Shown in pieces: positions 1-8,628 of a stretch of DNA of 64,000 bases. Position numbers and translations under genes: made by a program. Source of the stretch: MWBF01 sp040772005. GTDB lineage: Bacteria > Chloroflexota > Anaerolineae > CG2-30-64-16. The stretch lies in contig JAXGYZ010000005.1 of assembly GCA_040772005.1 (NCBI GenBank), positions 62,001 through 126,000 on the forward strand, given 5' to 3'. The notes under the pieces are model-generated. The model had not been told where the DNA came from, made no database searches, and saw only the letters and a program-made list of their open reading frames with translations. Positions within the stretch are counted from its first letter, which is position 1; each line of letters starts with the position of its first letter.

Positions 1-274
1 GGTCGGGCTGCAGGGCGATGACTTCCTGGTGATAGCGTTCCAGCGCGCTGGGCTTGGCGGACGCGGCATAACCGGGGCTGCGCGGGGAGATGGCATTCGC
101 GCTGATACCGCGGTTGTGCAGCGTGACCGGCGCACCCTGGAACTCTTCGATGAGGCGCGCCAGGATGTTGACCCAACGCCTGTTCTCACTGGTCGCGCAC
201 ATCCCGGCGACATGGCTTTCGCCCAGGGCCACCATCGTGCGAAAGGGTTGTGAGTGCAGATCTTGGGGTGACAT
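1..274 (-). CDS. SGNH/GDSL-type hydrolase, N-terminal part (runs off left edge)
   Basis: The minus strand reads open from an ATG at 274 to the window edge, giving 91 codons. A GGAGG Shine-Dalgarno sits 6 nt upstream of the ATG. The protein begins MSPQDLHSQPF and carries ALGESHVAGM at about residues 16-25. This resembles block I (GDS-like) of SGNH hydrolases, here as GESH. It continues with a predicted strand-helix pattern (VTLHNRGISANA, about 49-60), as expected for the first part of an SGNH fold. There is no signal peptide, so it is probably cytoplasmic. The catalytic Asp and His would lie beyond the window. SGNH members are esterases, lipases or carbohydrate deacetylases; the substrate cannot be predicted. 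The family call is tentative because only the first block is visible. Confidence 0.6.
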   Translation of the reverse strand, partial: MSPQDLHSQPFRTMVALGESHVAGMCATSENRRWVNILARLIEEFQGAPVTLHNRGISANAISPRSPGYAASAKPSALERYHQEVIALQPD

Positions 275-357
275 ACTGCTCCTCCAGGCAGCTCAGACTC
301 GCGTAAATTCACGCCGCCAGCCTATGTGGCCCGGCCATGCGCCTGATTGTAGTCAGG

Positions 358-459
358 GCCTGTAAAAGCATCACTTCCTGCTCTGGCCGGTCGTGCTCAA
401 CGGAGTTGAGCCAACCGTGCCAGCGGCGGAACTTGTTCTATTACGAGCCCTCAGCGAAA
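358..459 (-). repeat. About 100-bp imperfect palindrome, copy 1 (inverted relative to 14992-15094)
   Basis: This segment matches the reverse complement of 14992-15094 with about 7 differences over about 101 bp. The centre is a hairpin of gctcaac, a 3-nt loop and gttgagc, and the outer arms also pair imperfectly. The stop codon of the first cohesin gene (451-453) lies inside it. No obvious target-site duplication is seen. Confidence 0.85.
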
Positions 460-1038
460 GACGAAGGGCAGGTGGCTCTTGTACTGCCTGATCGCATCCG
501 CTACCTGTACCACGCCGCTCTGAGGAGTCGATGGAATGTCGACGCCTTTCGGGCTGGAAAGCTTGTGATAACTGATCGTCAGCGGCGACGAGCCTGCACG
601 GATGGCTCTGAAGGTGATGGCCGCGACCGGCCCTGAGCCATTTGCCGGGGGGGCCGGGTTGAGTTGGGCCACGGCATACCACACGAACCCGCCAGTCTGA
701 CAATCAGGATCGACTACACTCGGGGCGTTGCACGCCTTCTGCTTGATGACGAAGTCCGGCGCTAAGAAGGTTGCCAGAGGCTGGATCTGCACGCCGGGAA
801 CCTCCGGCCGCGCATCCTCGACCTGCAGGATCGTCGGGTCGAAGAGCAGGTGGATATCCGCGGCGTACAGATCGGCGACGCCCTGCACGTACAGGTTGAC
901 GACGAAGGTCCCGCCGACCCGAACGTCGGTCTGCAGGGGGTCGGGTCTGACCACGGTCGGTTCAGCCGCTGCCGTGGCTGTCACCAGCACGAGTAGCAGC
1001 GCGAGGATCGAAAAAGCCAGTCTGGCAGGGCGCGGCAT
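451..1038 (-). CDS. Secreted single-cohesin protein (cohesin A)
   Basis: A 195-residue secreted protein. Residues 1-25 form a signal peptide (MPRPARLAF then a hydrophobic run ending TATAAA). About residues 28-180 match a cohesin domain: the LYAADIHLLFDPTILQV core, then QLNPAPPANGSGPVAAITF, then YHKLSSPKG. A Cys pair (C103, C113) sits in the loop before the NGSGP strand. The C-terminus is SHLPFVFR, resembling the LPLVLR end of the subtilase at 17269. I chose the ATG at 1038 over one 24 nt upstream because it forms a TGATG overlap with the stop of the preceding cohesin gene. Cohesins bind dockerins, and two dockerin proteins are encoded just upstream in the same direction. The domain call rests on pattern recognition. 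Confidence 0.8.
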   Translation of the reverse strand: MPRPARLAFSILALLLVLVTATAAAEPTVVRPDPLQTDVRVGGTFVVNLYVQGVADLYAADIHLLFDPTILQVEDARPEVPGVQIQPLATFLAPDFVIKQKACNAPSVVDPDCQTGGFVWYAVAQLNPAPPANGSGPVAAITFRAIRAGSSPLTISYHKLSSPKGVDIPSTPQSGVVQVADAIRQYKSHLPFVFR

Positions 1039-2060
1039 CAGGCGCCAGCTCGCATACGACACAGGGCCACCAGGCAGAGTGCCAGTCCTGCTAACAGCGC
1101 CGGGAAGATGCCGCCTTGGGCCTGTCCGGAGAACGCGCTGAGCTCGACTGCATTCGGGGCCTGCACACGCACCTCCAGCGGTTCATGGCGCGTCGTGACA
1201 CCTGCAATCGAAACGTCTTCGAGCATATAGTAATAGGTTTGGCCGCGCTCAATGGCAGGATCCTGCCAGGTGTAGCTGTGCCCTTCGTTTGACCCCGGTG
1301 CGGCAGCCGGTATCAGTGTCGGATTGAGTTGGCGCCACGGCCCTTCTACGTTAGATGCCCGCAGCACATTGAACCCCCGGTTGTGTTGCTCGGAGATGGT
1401 TTCCCAGCGCATCGTCACGCCTGCTGCGTCTTCCGCGGCAGTGAAGCTCGCCAAATTGACGGCCAGCGGCGACATGAACTTGATCGTACAGTCCTCTGCG
1501 ATCGATGGCACCTCCACACCTTCTGGGCTGGACAGCTTGTGGTAGGTGAAGTTCATGGTGAACGTGCCGAATGTGAGCGGCTGAAACGTCACCCTGGCGA
1601 ACGGCCCGGAGCCATTGAGCGGCGGTGTCGGATTGAGTTGCGTCATCGCATAGGAGATGACTCCGACGTCCGCCGGGGTGGTACACTGCAAGGCGACCGG
1701 GTCGCCAGGATTGCAGGCCACGTTCAGCAGAGACAGACCGGGAGCCACCCAGGAATACAGCGGCTCGATCTGCGTGCCTGGTATGGCCGTGTTTTTGTCC
1801 ACCACCCGGGCAATGGTCGTATCATAGCTCACATGCGCGTCGATGCCGTAGGTGTTCTCCGTGTCTTCCAGATACAGGTCTACGGTGATTGTGCCATCCG
1901 TATAGCCCTCTGCATAGCTGGGATCACAGCGGACAATGGCCGGCGGGAAGTCAGGCTGGTCGGGTGCGCCGGCGGACACGGGGCTCGCTGCCAGGAGCAG
2001 CAGGACCAGAAGCAGCAGAACCGGCGCGCCGGGCTGCCCAAAGCGGTGATGTGATTTCAT
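1038..2060 (-). CDS. Secreted cohesin protein with Fn3-like domain and C-terminal membrane anchor (cohesin B)
   Basis: A 340-residue protein. It has a signal peptide (1-31), a cohesin domain (about 40-195, with YGIDAHVSYD, QLNPTPPLNGSGPFARVTF and YHKLSSPEGVEVPS) and a Cys pair in the same loop as in cohesin A. A beta-sandwich of Fn3 type follows (about 198-305, starting NLASFTAAEDAAGVTMRWE), then a final hydrophobic helix (about 318-336) ending CRMRAGA. The Fn3 part resembles extracellular spacer modules. A short positive tail after the last helix suggests the protein stays attached to the membrane. An AGGAGG site precedes the ATG, and its stop overlaps the start of cohesin A. Probable role: surface receptor for the dockerin proteins encoded upstream. 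Confidence 0.8.
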   Translation of the reverse strand: MKSHHRFGQPGAPVLLLLVLLLLAASPVSAGAPDQPDFPPAIVRCDPSYAEGYTDGTITVDLYLEDTENTYGIDAHVSYDTTIARVVDKNTAIPGTQIEPLYSWVAPGLSLLNVACNPGDPVALQCTTPADVGVISYAMTQLNPTPPLNGSGPFARVTFQPLTFGTFTMNFTYHKLSSPEGVEVPSIAEDCTIKFMSPLAVNLASFTAAEDAAGVTMRWETISEQHNRGFNVLRASNVEGPWRQLNPTLIPAAAPGSNEGHSYTWQDPAIERGQTYYYMLEDVSIAGVTTRHEPLEVRVQAPNAVELSAFSGQAQGGIFPALLAGLALCLVALCRMRAGA

Positions 2061-2083
2061 CGTAACCTCCTAAACTGCGGCCG

Positions 2084-3187
2084 CTAGGGCTGGCGAGCGC
2101 GGCCGCGCAGTATCAAAATGCCTGCCAGGGTGACACTGGCAAGAGCGATGAGGCCGCCACCGGCCAGCAGCAGGCGATTGTTCGAGCTCGCGCCGGTGGT
2201 TGGCGCGGCATCAGATGGCTGTGGCGGTTGGCCGTCCAGGATGGGTGCGCCGCCTTGAGCCGCGACGCGCACGACTGTAGCCGTGGGGGTTGCGCTGTCC
2301 GCAGTGGTCGCGGCGGCTGTGGGCTCTGCAACAACCAACGTGGGTTCTGCCGTCGCCGCGGGCGCAGCGCGCAGTTCGGTCGCTGTCGCTACGATCGCCG
2401 GCTGCGCGGCCTCGGGCGTCCTGGCTGGGGTCGTGGGCGCGGTCGTCGGTGTGCTGCTCACGCTGGCCGGTGTGGCTGTCGCCGCGGGCAACGGGGTGGT
2501 TGTCGGGGATTGGGCGGCGGGTTGCAGCGCAGTCGGCAGGGGCGTGGCCGTCAGAATGTCCATGTCGAGTACCGGCGGAACAGCAGTGGGCGGCAGCGTG
2601 GGGCTGGCCGGCGGAGCGGCACTCGTTGCAGCCGCCACCGTAAGGTCGCCGTTGACTGCCAGGGCTGGAATCTCGAGGCCGTCACGGCTGGCGAGCTTGA
2701 GCCGTTCAATCGTCACTGTGGTGTTCTTGCCCGCCGCCACTCCCTCGAAGAGTACGGTGAACAGGGTCCCTGTACCGCTTTTTGCTTCGCTCGGGTTGAG
2801 CTGGGCCAACACGAACTCCGCGGTGCCGGCCGCATTGTCCGCCGTATTGCGCACCAGGAAGTCCAGGGCCAGAAAGTCCCCGGCCAGAAGCTGCACGCCG
2901 GCCTTAGCCGGATCCGCATCCGCCACCTGCACGACTGTGGGGTCGAATTTGAGCAGCACCTCAAACCCATACAGGCCGGTCACGTCGGTGATCCGGATGG
3001 GCACGGCCACCGTCGCACCTTGCTGAACCGTGGCTGGTTCAGCACCGACGGAGACCGTGGTTTCTGCTGCATACAAGCAGGGCGCACACGCCGCGAAGAG
3101 ACACAGCGCGCCGAGAACAGTATGGAAAAAGCGTATTTTGCAGGACACGATCTGAACCTTTTTGAGCTGACCTGGGCGCCCATCCAT
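2084..3187 (-). CDS. Membrane-anchored cohesin protein with long Pro/Thr linker (cohesin C)
   Basis: A 367-residue protein. A signal peptide (hydrophobic about 22-41) is followed by a cohesin domain (about 42-190, with LYGFEVLLKFDPTVVQV and QLNPSEAKSGTGTLFTVLF). It lacks the loop Cys pair of cohesins A, B and D and has a diverged NGSGP strand. A long Pro/Thr/Ala linker (about 191-330) follows, then one transmembrane helix (about 335-357, LLLAGGGLIALASVTLAGIL) and a basic end, LRGRARQP. This is the classic layout of a surface-anchored receptor: domain, wall-spanning stalk, anchor. The start is 4 nt after the stop of cohesin D, which indicates co-transcription. No clear Shine-Dalgarno supports this ATG; an internal GTG about 30 nt downstream is an alternative. 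Confidence 0.8.
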   Translation of the reverse strand: MDGRPGQLKKVQIVSCKIRFFHTVLGALCLFAACAPCLYAAETTVSVGAEPATVQQGATVAVPIRITDVTGLYGFEVLLKFDPTVVQVADADPAKAGVQLLAGDFLALDFLVRNTADNAAGTAEFVLAQLNPSEAKSGTGTLFTVLFEGVAAGKNTTVTIERLKLASRDGLEIPALAVNGDLTVAAATSAAPPASPTLPPTAVPPVLDMDILTATPLPTALQPAAQSPTTTPLPAATATPASVSSTPTTAPTTPARTPEAAQPAIVATATELRAAPAATAEPTLVVAEPTAAATTADSATPTATVVRVAAQGGAPILDGQPPQPSDAAPTTGASSNNRLLLAGGGLIALASVTLAGILILRGRARQP

Positions 3188-3191
3188 CCGG

Positions 3192-4097
3192 TTATGAGCC
3201 GCGCACCAGGGCGAAATCGAAGGCCCCGGTGTGGATCGAAACCGGACTCAGTAGGCCCGAGCTGCAAGCCGCCTTGACAAAGTAGTAATACTCGACGGCG
3301 TCGCTGCCCAGGGCACCCGTATCGTCGCAGAGCAGTGTGGCGGTCGTCCGGTAAGGCGGCTCAGCCGGCGCGAAATATGGCAGGCTGGCGCGGTAGATAC
3401 GATATTCCGTGGCGCCTGGCACCGCCGGCCATGCGAGCCGGGCAGTCGTGCTCCCCACTTTCGTGATGGTGACTTGTGGGGCTGCGGGTGGCGTAACAGC
3501 GATTGAACTGTCGACCCCGCTCGCCGGAACCTCCTGGCCCGTGGGGCTGGACAGCTTTTGATAGCTGATATCCAGCGTTGACAGGCCCTCGGCGCGGCCG
3601 ACCAACGTGAAGGCCGCGATGGGGCCTGAGCCATTGGCGGGCGGCGTGGGATTGAGCTGCGTCGCGGAGTACCACACCTTGCCGCCGACCGGGCAATCGG
3701 GATTGCCGGGGTCCGCCGCATTGCAGGCCACTCGCTTGATGATGAAACCCGGGTTCAGAAAGCTGTAGACCGGCTCGATCTGCGTGCCGGGCCCCGCCGG
3801 GTCGGCATCGACGACCTGGAGCAGCGCGGGGTCGAACAGGACGTGGACATCCGCGGCATAGAGGTTCGCCACATCGTTGACCCAGATTTCCACGCGCACG
3901 GCAGCGCAGCCTGCGACCGTGGGGCTGGCCGCCTTCAGCGTCACCGTTGCGGCCAGGGACGTATCAGCCTCCTCAGGTTCGTGCGCCAATGCGTCAAGCG
4001 GCGGCTGCGCCAGCAGACCAGCAAGCAGCCCGGCCACAGCCAACATGATAACTTGGTGGAAAAACCGCACGGGTTGCCTCCAGATAGAATGGTTCAC
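3192..4097 (-). CDS. Secreted cohesin plus Fn3-like protein (cohesin D)
   Basis: A 301-residue protein. It has a signal peptide (about 10-38), a cohesin domain (about 50-200, with LYAADVHVLFDPALLQVVD, QLNPTPPANGSGPIAAFTL and YQKLSSPTGQEVP) and a Cys pair (C125, C135) as in cohesin A. A C-terminal Fn3-like domain (about 207-290, VTITKVGSTTARLAWPAV, ending in a Tyr-rich strand) follows. There is no membrane anchor or sorting motif, so it may be a soluble adaptor. It lies between the dockerin protein at 4167-8429 and cohesin C, on the same strand. Cohesin A and D sequences are close in the strand around the Cys loop, suggesting duplication. Confidence 0.78.
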   Translation of the reverse strand: MNHSIWRQPVRFFHQVIMLAVAGLLAGLLAQPPLDALAHEPEEADTSLAATVTLKAASPTVAGCAAVRVEIWVNDVANLYAADVHVLFDPALLQVVDADPAGPGTQIEPVYSFLNPGFIIKRVACNAADPGNPDCPVGGKVWYSATQLNPTPPANGSGPIAAFTLVGRAEGLSTLDISYQKLSSPTGQEVPASGVDSSIAVTPPAAPQVTITKVGSTTARLAWPAVPGATEYRIYRASLPYFAPAEPPYRTTATLLCDDTGALGSDAVEYYYFVKAACSSGLLSPVSIHTGAFDFALVRGS

Positions 4098-4103
4098 AGG
4101 GAC

Positions 4104-4141
4104 GCGGGGGCAGCCTTCCGGTTGCCCCCGCCGGTTCAGTC
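4104..4141. repeat. GC-rich hairpin between dockerin protein 2 and cohesin D
   Basis: GCGGGGGCA and its complement flank a 20-nt loop. It lies between the stop of the upstream gene (4167) and the start at 4097. No T-run follows on the minus strand, so it is not a clear intrinsic terminator. It may be a processing or partial-attenuation hairpin. Confidence 0.5.
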
Positions 4142-4166
4142 AGAGAGCGCTATACGCTCAGGATGC

Positions 4167-7100
4167 TCATGGCGTCCAGGGCGACTCGACCTTGTAGAAG
4201 TTGCCGCCCATGAGCGACAGGTCCAGGATGTCGGTGACGCCGTCGCCGTTGACATCGCTGTTCGCGCCTGCGCCGCCAGTGCATGTCGAGGCGGTGTAGT
4301 AGCTCATGCCCATGCAGCCGGCGTCGAGCACATCGATCACATCGTCATCAGTGCCATCGCCGCCGAGCAGAACCACCTTGAGCAGCGGCGTGGTGGGGAT
4401 CGATGAAAGCGGTTTGCTGTGGACCCAACTCCCGGGGATGTCGCCGTCCGAAGGCGTAGTGCCCATCTGGGTTGTCGGGAGATAGAGCGCCCGATCGACC
4501 TGGAGCCAGAAGGTTTCGCCCTGGAACATCATCCACGGGGTCAGGTGCGCGGTCGTGTATGCGCCGCTGGAGACGGATGTCCCCGACGCATAGTTGATGC
4601 TCGTGAGCTTATCCGCGACATTCTTGGCGAGCAGGGTTGCGCCGCTGTCATTCGTGCGGCCCTGCAGGTCGATGAAGCCGGTGTAGTTGGCGAGGTTGCC
4701 CAGGACGAGCGTACCGTCGTCCGTATCCGTGATGTCGCGCGCCGGCACGCTGGGCAGGCCGTAGCCCGCGTTGTTGACATAGACCTTCGCGCCGCCATAG
4801 GCGCCCGCGTTGGTGTCCACTGCGGCGTGCAGGATGTCGAGCGCGCTGGGGTAGGGCGAAGATGGCAAGGCCAGCACGGTGAAGTTCAGCTTCATGATCG
4901 GCGCCGCATCGCCGTCCCACTCGTCGGTCTGGATGTAACAGGTGCCCTTGACGGAGCCTGTCGCCAGCGTGGGGCCGAGGCAGGTCGCGCCCGCCCAGAC
5001 GCCCTGGTACGTGGCGCTGTTGAGCTGCAGGACGGTGTTGTCATACGCGACTTTGAACGCGATGCCGTTTACCTTGCGGGCATCGCCCTTGACCATCACG
5101 TCGAACGAGGTCCCCACACCTGCGCGGCGCGCGGTCGCCAGGGTGTCGGGGTCCATGTCGATGAAGTATTCGAGGTACGTCGGGTTGCTGGCGTCCACGT
5201 TCGAGCTGACGCCGTCGCCGGCCACCGGCCCGCCGATGTCGCCCCACGAGTTGTACTGCGCGGGCAGGTCGGCGGTGGCGCCGTCATTTTGGATGCCGTT
5301 GCCGCCGTTGACCTTGAACAGGTTGCCGTAGATGTTGATGACGCCATCGATGTTCACGCCGCTGTTGACCTGGAGGCCCGCATCGAGGTTATCCCAGATG
5401 AAGTTGTCCACGATCTTCAGCGACACGACATCGCCTGCGATCTCGACGCCGTCGGCCCACTCACGCACTTCCACGTCTTTAAGCGTGAAGTTGTCTGCAC
5501 CGGCATTGACCAGGACAGCCGGGGAGGCCACGTCGTTGCCGTCCAGCGCGCCTGGACCCTGCAGCGTCACGTCGTCCGCGTTGATTGTGAAGGCCGGGGA
5601 GCCCGCGCCGACGGTAAAGCCATTGAGGTTGATGGTGACGCCGGGGGTGTCCACGACCACGCCGCCCGCGATGGGATCGCCCATGTAGGTCACGGTCTTG
5701 CCTGCCGCACAGGCGATGATGGCGTTCTGCGTCGCGGTTGATGCGCCGGCCGGAATCTGGAACCCACCTGCGCCGTCGCCTGAGGCTGTGCCCGTGCCTG
5801 CGGCATCGGTCCACCAGGGGTCAATCGACCTGCGGGACTGCTGGCCGCCGGTCCGCACGCCGAACCCCGGCAGTTGTTCTCGGCGTTCGCTGTAGCAGAG
5901 GCCGTTGGTGCCGCCCGCCATGTCGTCTGGGTTGACTGCCACGCCATAGTAGCCGCCACCGTTGAACTGGTTGCCGGTCACCACTACGGTGGCGGCGACC
6001 GGATTATCCTCAAAGTGCACGGCGATGTTGTCGGCTCCGGCAGCGGTCAGCCCACTGAAGCTATTGCCTTGGATCAGTGCGTTCGGGGTCGGGCCTTCCA
6101 ACCCGATCGCATGCGTCCAACCGCCACTCAAACTATTGAACGTGTTGTTCAGGATCTGCGCAGCCGGGGCGCCGACCTTGTTATTGATGATTACTCCATA
6201 GGCACCCTTGGTCGCACCCACGCTGACGATGTCCGAGAAGGTATTGCCTTCGATGAGCAGTCCTTCGCTGGAGTTCGTGGCGGCCGAGTCCAGGACACCG
6301 ATGGCGGACAGGCTCTTGTTGAGAGCACGCAAGTTGCTGAACGTGTTCCGGGTGATCCGGACCTGGTCTGCACCGTTACTCATGAGGATGGCATGAACCA
6401 CGCTGCCCAGGGTCTCAGACCCCACGTCCTGAATGCGATTGTTTGCGATCGTCACATCGCTGGAAGTGCCGGCGATGACCACAGCATTGGTGAGGCCCGG
6501 GTTCTGCAAATAGAGACCGGTGACTTCGACGGTGTTGGCAGTGATGTTCATTACGCCGCTGACAACCGGTTCATAGGGGGTGGGTGTCGCGGACCCGACC
6601 CTGAAGTTGTCCCAGTAGACGTCGTAGTCCGCACCGGAGTTATAAGCGTTCAGAATCAGGTTGCGCAAGTTGGCGGTGTCTGGATCAGCGAAGGTGAGCC
6701 TGGACACCCCGTCAACGAAGTACTCCACACCCGTTCCCACGGAGAAGACGAAGGTAAGGGTGTGCCATCGACCATAGTCGCCAACTGTCGCCACCTTCAA
6801 CGGCAGCCAGCCGCCGTTGATATAGTCGAATGCGTAGAACCCGTCGGGATCGGTGCCTCCACTGCGCCATGCCACGATTGGATAGGCAGAGGCCGCTGAT
6901 TCGCTATCAAACCCGGTCGACCAAATTCCGGCGTTCCGCGAGGCGCCGTTCCAGGAGGCGTCCAGCCACAGGTCAATGCTCATAGATTGCGCGGTTCCCG
7001 TCAAATTGGTGTCGAGCTTGCGCCCCTGATAGTTGTAGAACGAATTCGCCTGCACATCTGTCGCACGGATACCGTGGCGCAACACCATCTCGCCGCCGAA

Positions 7101-8429
7101 GTCATACGACTCGAACACAGCCGGTGCATAGCGGTCCGGGTACCACACGCCAGGCGCCTGGGATGCTGCAATGGGCACGGTGGACGAGAAGTCGCCGCCG
7201 GTCGCGCCGCGCAGGTTGAGGGCTTTGTTGACGTTTACGTTCTCTGTGTACGTCCCGGCCTTGACCAGGATCGTGTCGCCGGCCTGCGCGATGTCCACCT
7301 CGGGCTGAATCGCCGCGCCGATGCGCAGGGTGTTGTTGATGAGATAGGTGCCGCTCATGTAGTCGAAGGCTCGCGGGTTCGCCGGGTTGCCGTCGGTCGT
7401 GGCAAGCACGGCCTTATCGAAGGTATTGTCGGCCCAGTACGAGGCCCAGTCGAATCCGCCGGCCACCGTGCCGCGCGAGCGAATATACTGGGTCGAGCCG
7501 GAGAAGTCGTTGCCGGTGACGGTGGCCCCGCCGACCGGATAGGTGAACCACCCGACCGAAGGCACGATGCCGTTGAAGCTGACCAGCGCCCAGTAGGGGG
7601 CCTCGCCATCGGCGGTGAACTTGTTGTTGATGACTTTGCGATCCGCCGCCGGGCCGGTCACACCAGCGCCGCTGGAGATGTCCACGCTGCCGCCGTACTT
7701 GAGCCAGTTGCCTTCGACGGTGTACTTCGTGACATAGGAGGTGTCGGTGCCGTCGTCGTAGCGCCAGTCGTTGATGTAGACCGAGCCGCCGCCAGAGACG
7801 TCGATCACCGAGTTCTTCAGCGTGAAGTTCTCGCCGATGACCTCGATGGTCTTGTTGTCGCTCGGCGCATTGGGGCCGATGCGCAGACCCGCGATGGTGG
7901 TGTTGTCGGCTTCGACGAAGACGCCGCTGTAGCCAAAGCTGTTCGTGGCGTTGGTCGTGACCGTGGCTGCAACATCGGCGTATGCCGTGATGGGGCTGCC
8001 ATCCGCCTTGAGGCCCTGTACTGTCACGCCCGGCTTCTCGTCGGCGAAGAACAGGCCGAACTGATAGGGGCCGGCGTTGTTGTACAGGTAGCGGCTGGCC
8101 GCAGTCTCGTTGTAGGTTCCGGGGTAGACGTTGACCGTGCCGCCGGCTGCGACAGCGTCGATGCCGGCCTGGATGGAGGCGAAGTGATCGACGCCCCAGC
8201 CCGGGGTGGTTGCGGTGTAGTCGTCATCGACCCAGACTTCGGCTGGACCATCGAGGAACACAGCGAGAGGTTCAGCAGCGACAGAAATCTCATACAATTC
8301 GGGGATGCCGCCGGGGATTACGTCCCGGTCGCCGGCTGGACCGGCTGCCGCCAACGCGGCCGGCGCGGCTGCCAGCAACAGCAGCGAAATCAGCATGAAG
8401 GTCAGCCGTTTACCAAATGGTGAGTCCAT
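4167..8429 (-). CDS. Giant secreted beta-helix protein with LamG-like domain and C-terminal dockerin (dockerin protein 2)
   Basis: A 1420-residue protein. A signal peptide (1-28) is followed by right-handed parallel beta-helix repeats (first around VWVDDDYTATT and IQAGIDAVAAGGTVNVYPGTY), a LamG/concanavalin-like domain (about 480-640) and more beta-helix. Next comes a cohesin-like beta-sandwich (FDVMVKGDARKVNGIAFKVAYD), a carboxypeptidase-regulatory-like segment (YTGFIDLQGRTNDSG) and a dockerin (about 1356-1420). The dockerin has a degenerate first calcium loop (GDGTDDDVIDVLDAG), a good second one (DVNGDGVTDILDLSLMGGNF), and a Cys pair between them. Beta-helix proteins of this kind bind or cleave polysaccharide, but no catalytic signature was recognised, so an adhesin role is equally likely. 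The neighbouring cohesin proteins are its expected partners. A local compensated frameshift is annotated separately. Confidence 0.8.
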   Translation of the reverse strand: MDSPFGKRLTFMLISLLLLAAAPAALAAAGPAGDRDVIPGGIPELYEISVAAEPLAVFLDGPAEVWVDDDYTATTPGWGVDHFASIQAGIDAVAAGGTVNVYPGTYNETAASRYLYNNAGPYQFGLFFADEKPGVTVQGLKADGSPITAYADVAATVTTNATNSFGYSGVFVEADNTTIAGLRIGPNAPSDNKTIEVIGENFTLKNSVIDVSGGGSVYINDWRYDDGTDTSYVTKYTVEGNWLKYGGSVDISSGAGVTGPAADRKVINNKFTADGEAPYWALVSFNGIVPSVGWFTYPVGGATVTGNDFSGSTQYIRSRGTVAGGFDWASYWADNTFDKAVLATTDGNPANPRAFDYMSGTYLINNTLRIGAAIQPEVDIAQAGDTILVKAGTYTENVNVNKALNLRGATGGDFSSTVPIAASQAPGVWYPDRYAPAVFESYDFGGEMVLRHGIRATDVQANSFYNYQGRKLDTNLTGTAQSMSIDLWLDASWNGASRNAGIWSTGFDSESAASAYPIVAWRSGGTDPDGFYAFDYINGGWLPLKVATVGDYGRWHTLTFVFSVGTGVEYFVDGVSRLTFADPDTANLRNLILNAYNSGADYDVYWDNFRVGSATPTPYEPVVSGVMNITANTVEVTGLYLQNPGLTNAVVIAGTSSDVTIANNRIQDVGSETLGSVVHAILMSNGADQVRITRNTFSNLRALNKSLSAIGVLDSAATNSSEGLLIEGNTFSDIVSVGATKGAYGVIINNKVGAPAAQILNNTFNSLSGGWTHAIGLEGPTPNALIQGNSFSGLTAAGADNIAVHFEDNPVAATVVVTGNQFNGGGYYGVAVNPDDMAGGTNGLCYSERREQLPGFGVRTGGQQSRRSIDPWWTDAAGTGTASGDGAGGFQIPAGASTATQNAIIACAAGKTVTYMGDPIAGGVVVDTPGVTINLNGFTVGAGSPAFTINADDVTLQGPGALDGNDVASPAVLVNAGADNFTLKDVEVREWADGVEIAGDVVSLKIVDNFIWDNLDAGLQVNSGVNIDGVINIYGNLFKVNGGNGIQNDGATADLPAQYNSWGDIGGPVAGDGVSSNVDASNPTYLEYFIDMDPDTLATARRAGVGTSFDVMVKGDARKVNGIAFKVAYDNTVLQLNSATYQGVWAGATCLGPTLATGSVKGTCYIQTDEWDGDAAPIMKLNFTVLALPSSPYPSALDILHAAVDTNAGAYGGAKVYVNNAGYGLPSVPARDITDTDDGTLVLGNLANYTGFIDLQGRTNDSGATLLAKNVADKLTSINYASGTSVSSGAYTTAHLTPWMMFQGETFWLQVDRALYLPTTQMGTTPSDGDIPGSWVHSKPLSSIPTTPLLKVVLLGGDGTDDDVIDVLDAGCMGMSYYTASTCTGGAGANSDVNGDGVTDILDLSLMGGNFYKVESPWTP
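5830..5900 (-). other. Compensated double-frameshift segment inside dockerin protein 2
   Basis: The main frame here reads a Cys/Arg/Gln-rich stretch (YSERREQLPGFG) unlike the surrounding beta-helix. The neighbouring frame reads ATANAENNCRGSACGPAAS, which matches the ENNWWGxACxPAS repeat motif found in the sister protein at 8629-13602. The main frame recovers at SIDPWWTD. Two opposite indels within about 75 bp explain this, either as real divergence or as assembly error. Confidence 0.6.
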
Positions 8430-8539
8430 GATTCGAGTTCCTTCTCTTTGAGATATAGGTGGGTGGAATGGCCTGCACCGTGACCGTTGCGCAGGCCCTG
8501 GCGGGCAGGCTTCGCCGGGCCCGGCGTGACACGACGTGA

Positions 8540-8575
8540 CGCCGGCGGGCGGCCCACATGGCCCGCCCGCCGGCG
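8540..8575. repeat. Strong GC hairpin between the two dockerin genes
   Basis: An almost perfect inverted repeat (CGCCGGCGGGC against GCCCGCCGGCG) lies 54 nt downstream of the stop of dockerin protein 1 and upstream of dockerin protein 2. There is no T-run. It could be an RNA-stabilising or rho-related hairpin that uncouples expression of the two genes. Confidence 0.5.
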
Positions 8576-8628
8576 TCGGCGCGCTACTTCATCGCAGCCA
8601 TACCGCTACAATCATCGGTAGCTGCACC

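Noticed and set aside
2228..3277. Long plus-strand reading frame antisense to cohesin C and D
   Set aside because: Arg/Gly-rich composition typical of the complement of GC-rich coding sequence; no start signal or recognisable domain.
8429..8628. Independent promoter for dockerin protein 2
   Set aside because: The gap is GC-rich and has a hairpin, but no acceptable -35/-10 pair was found; co-transcription with dockerin protein 1 is more likely.
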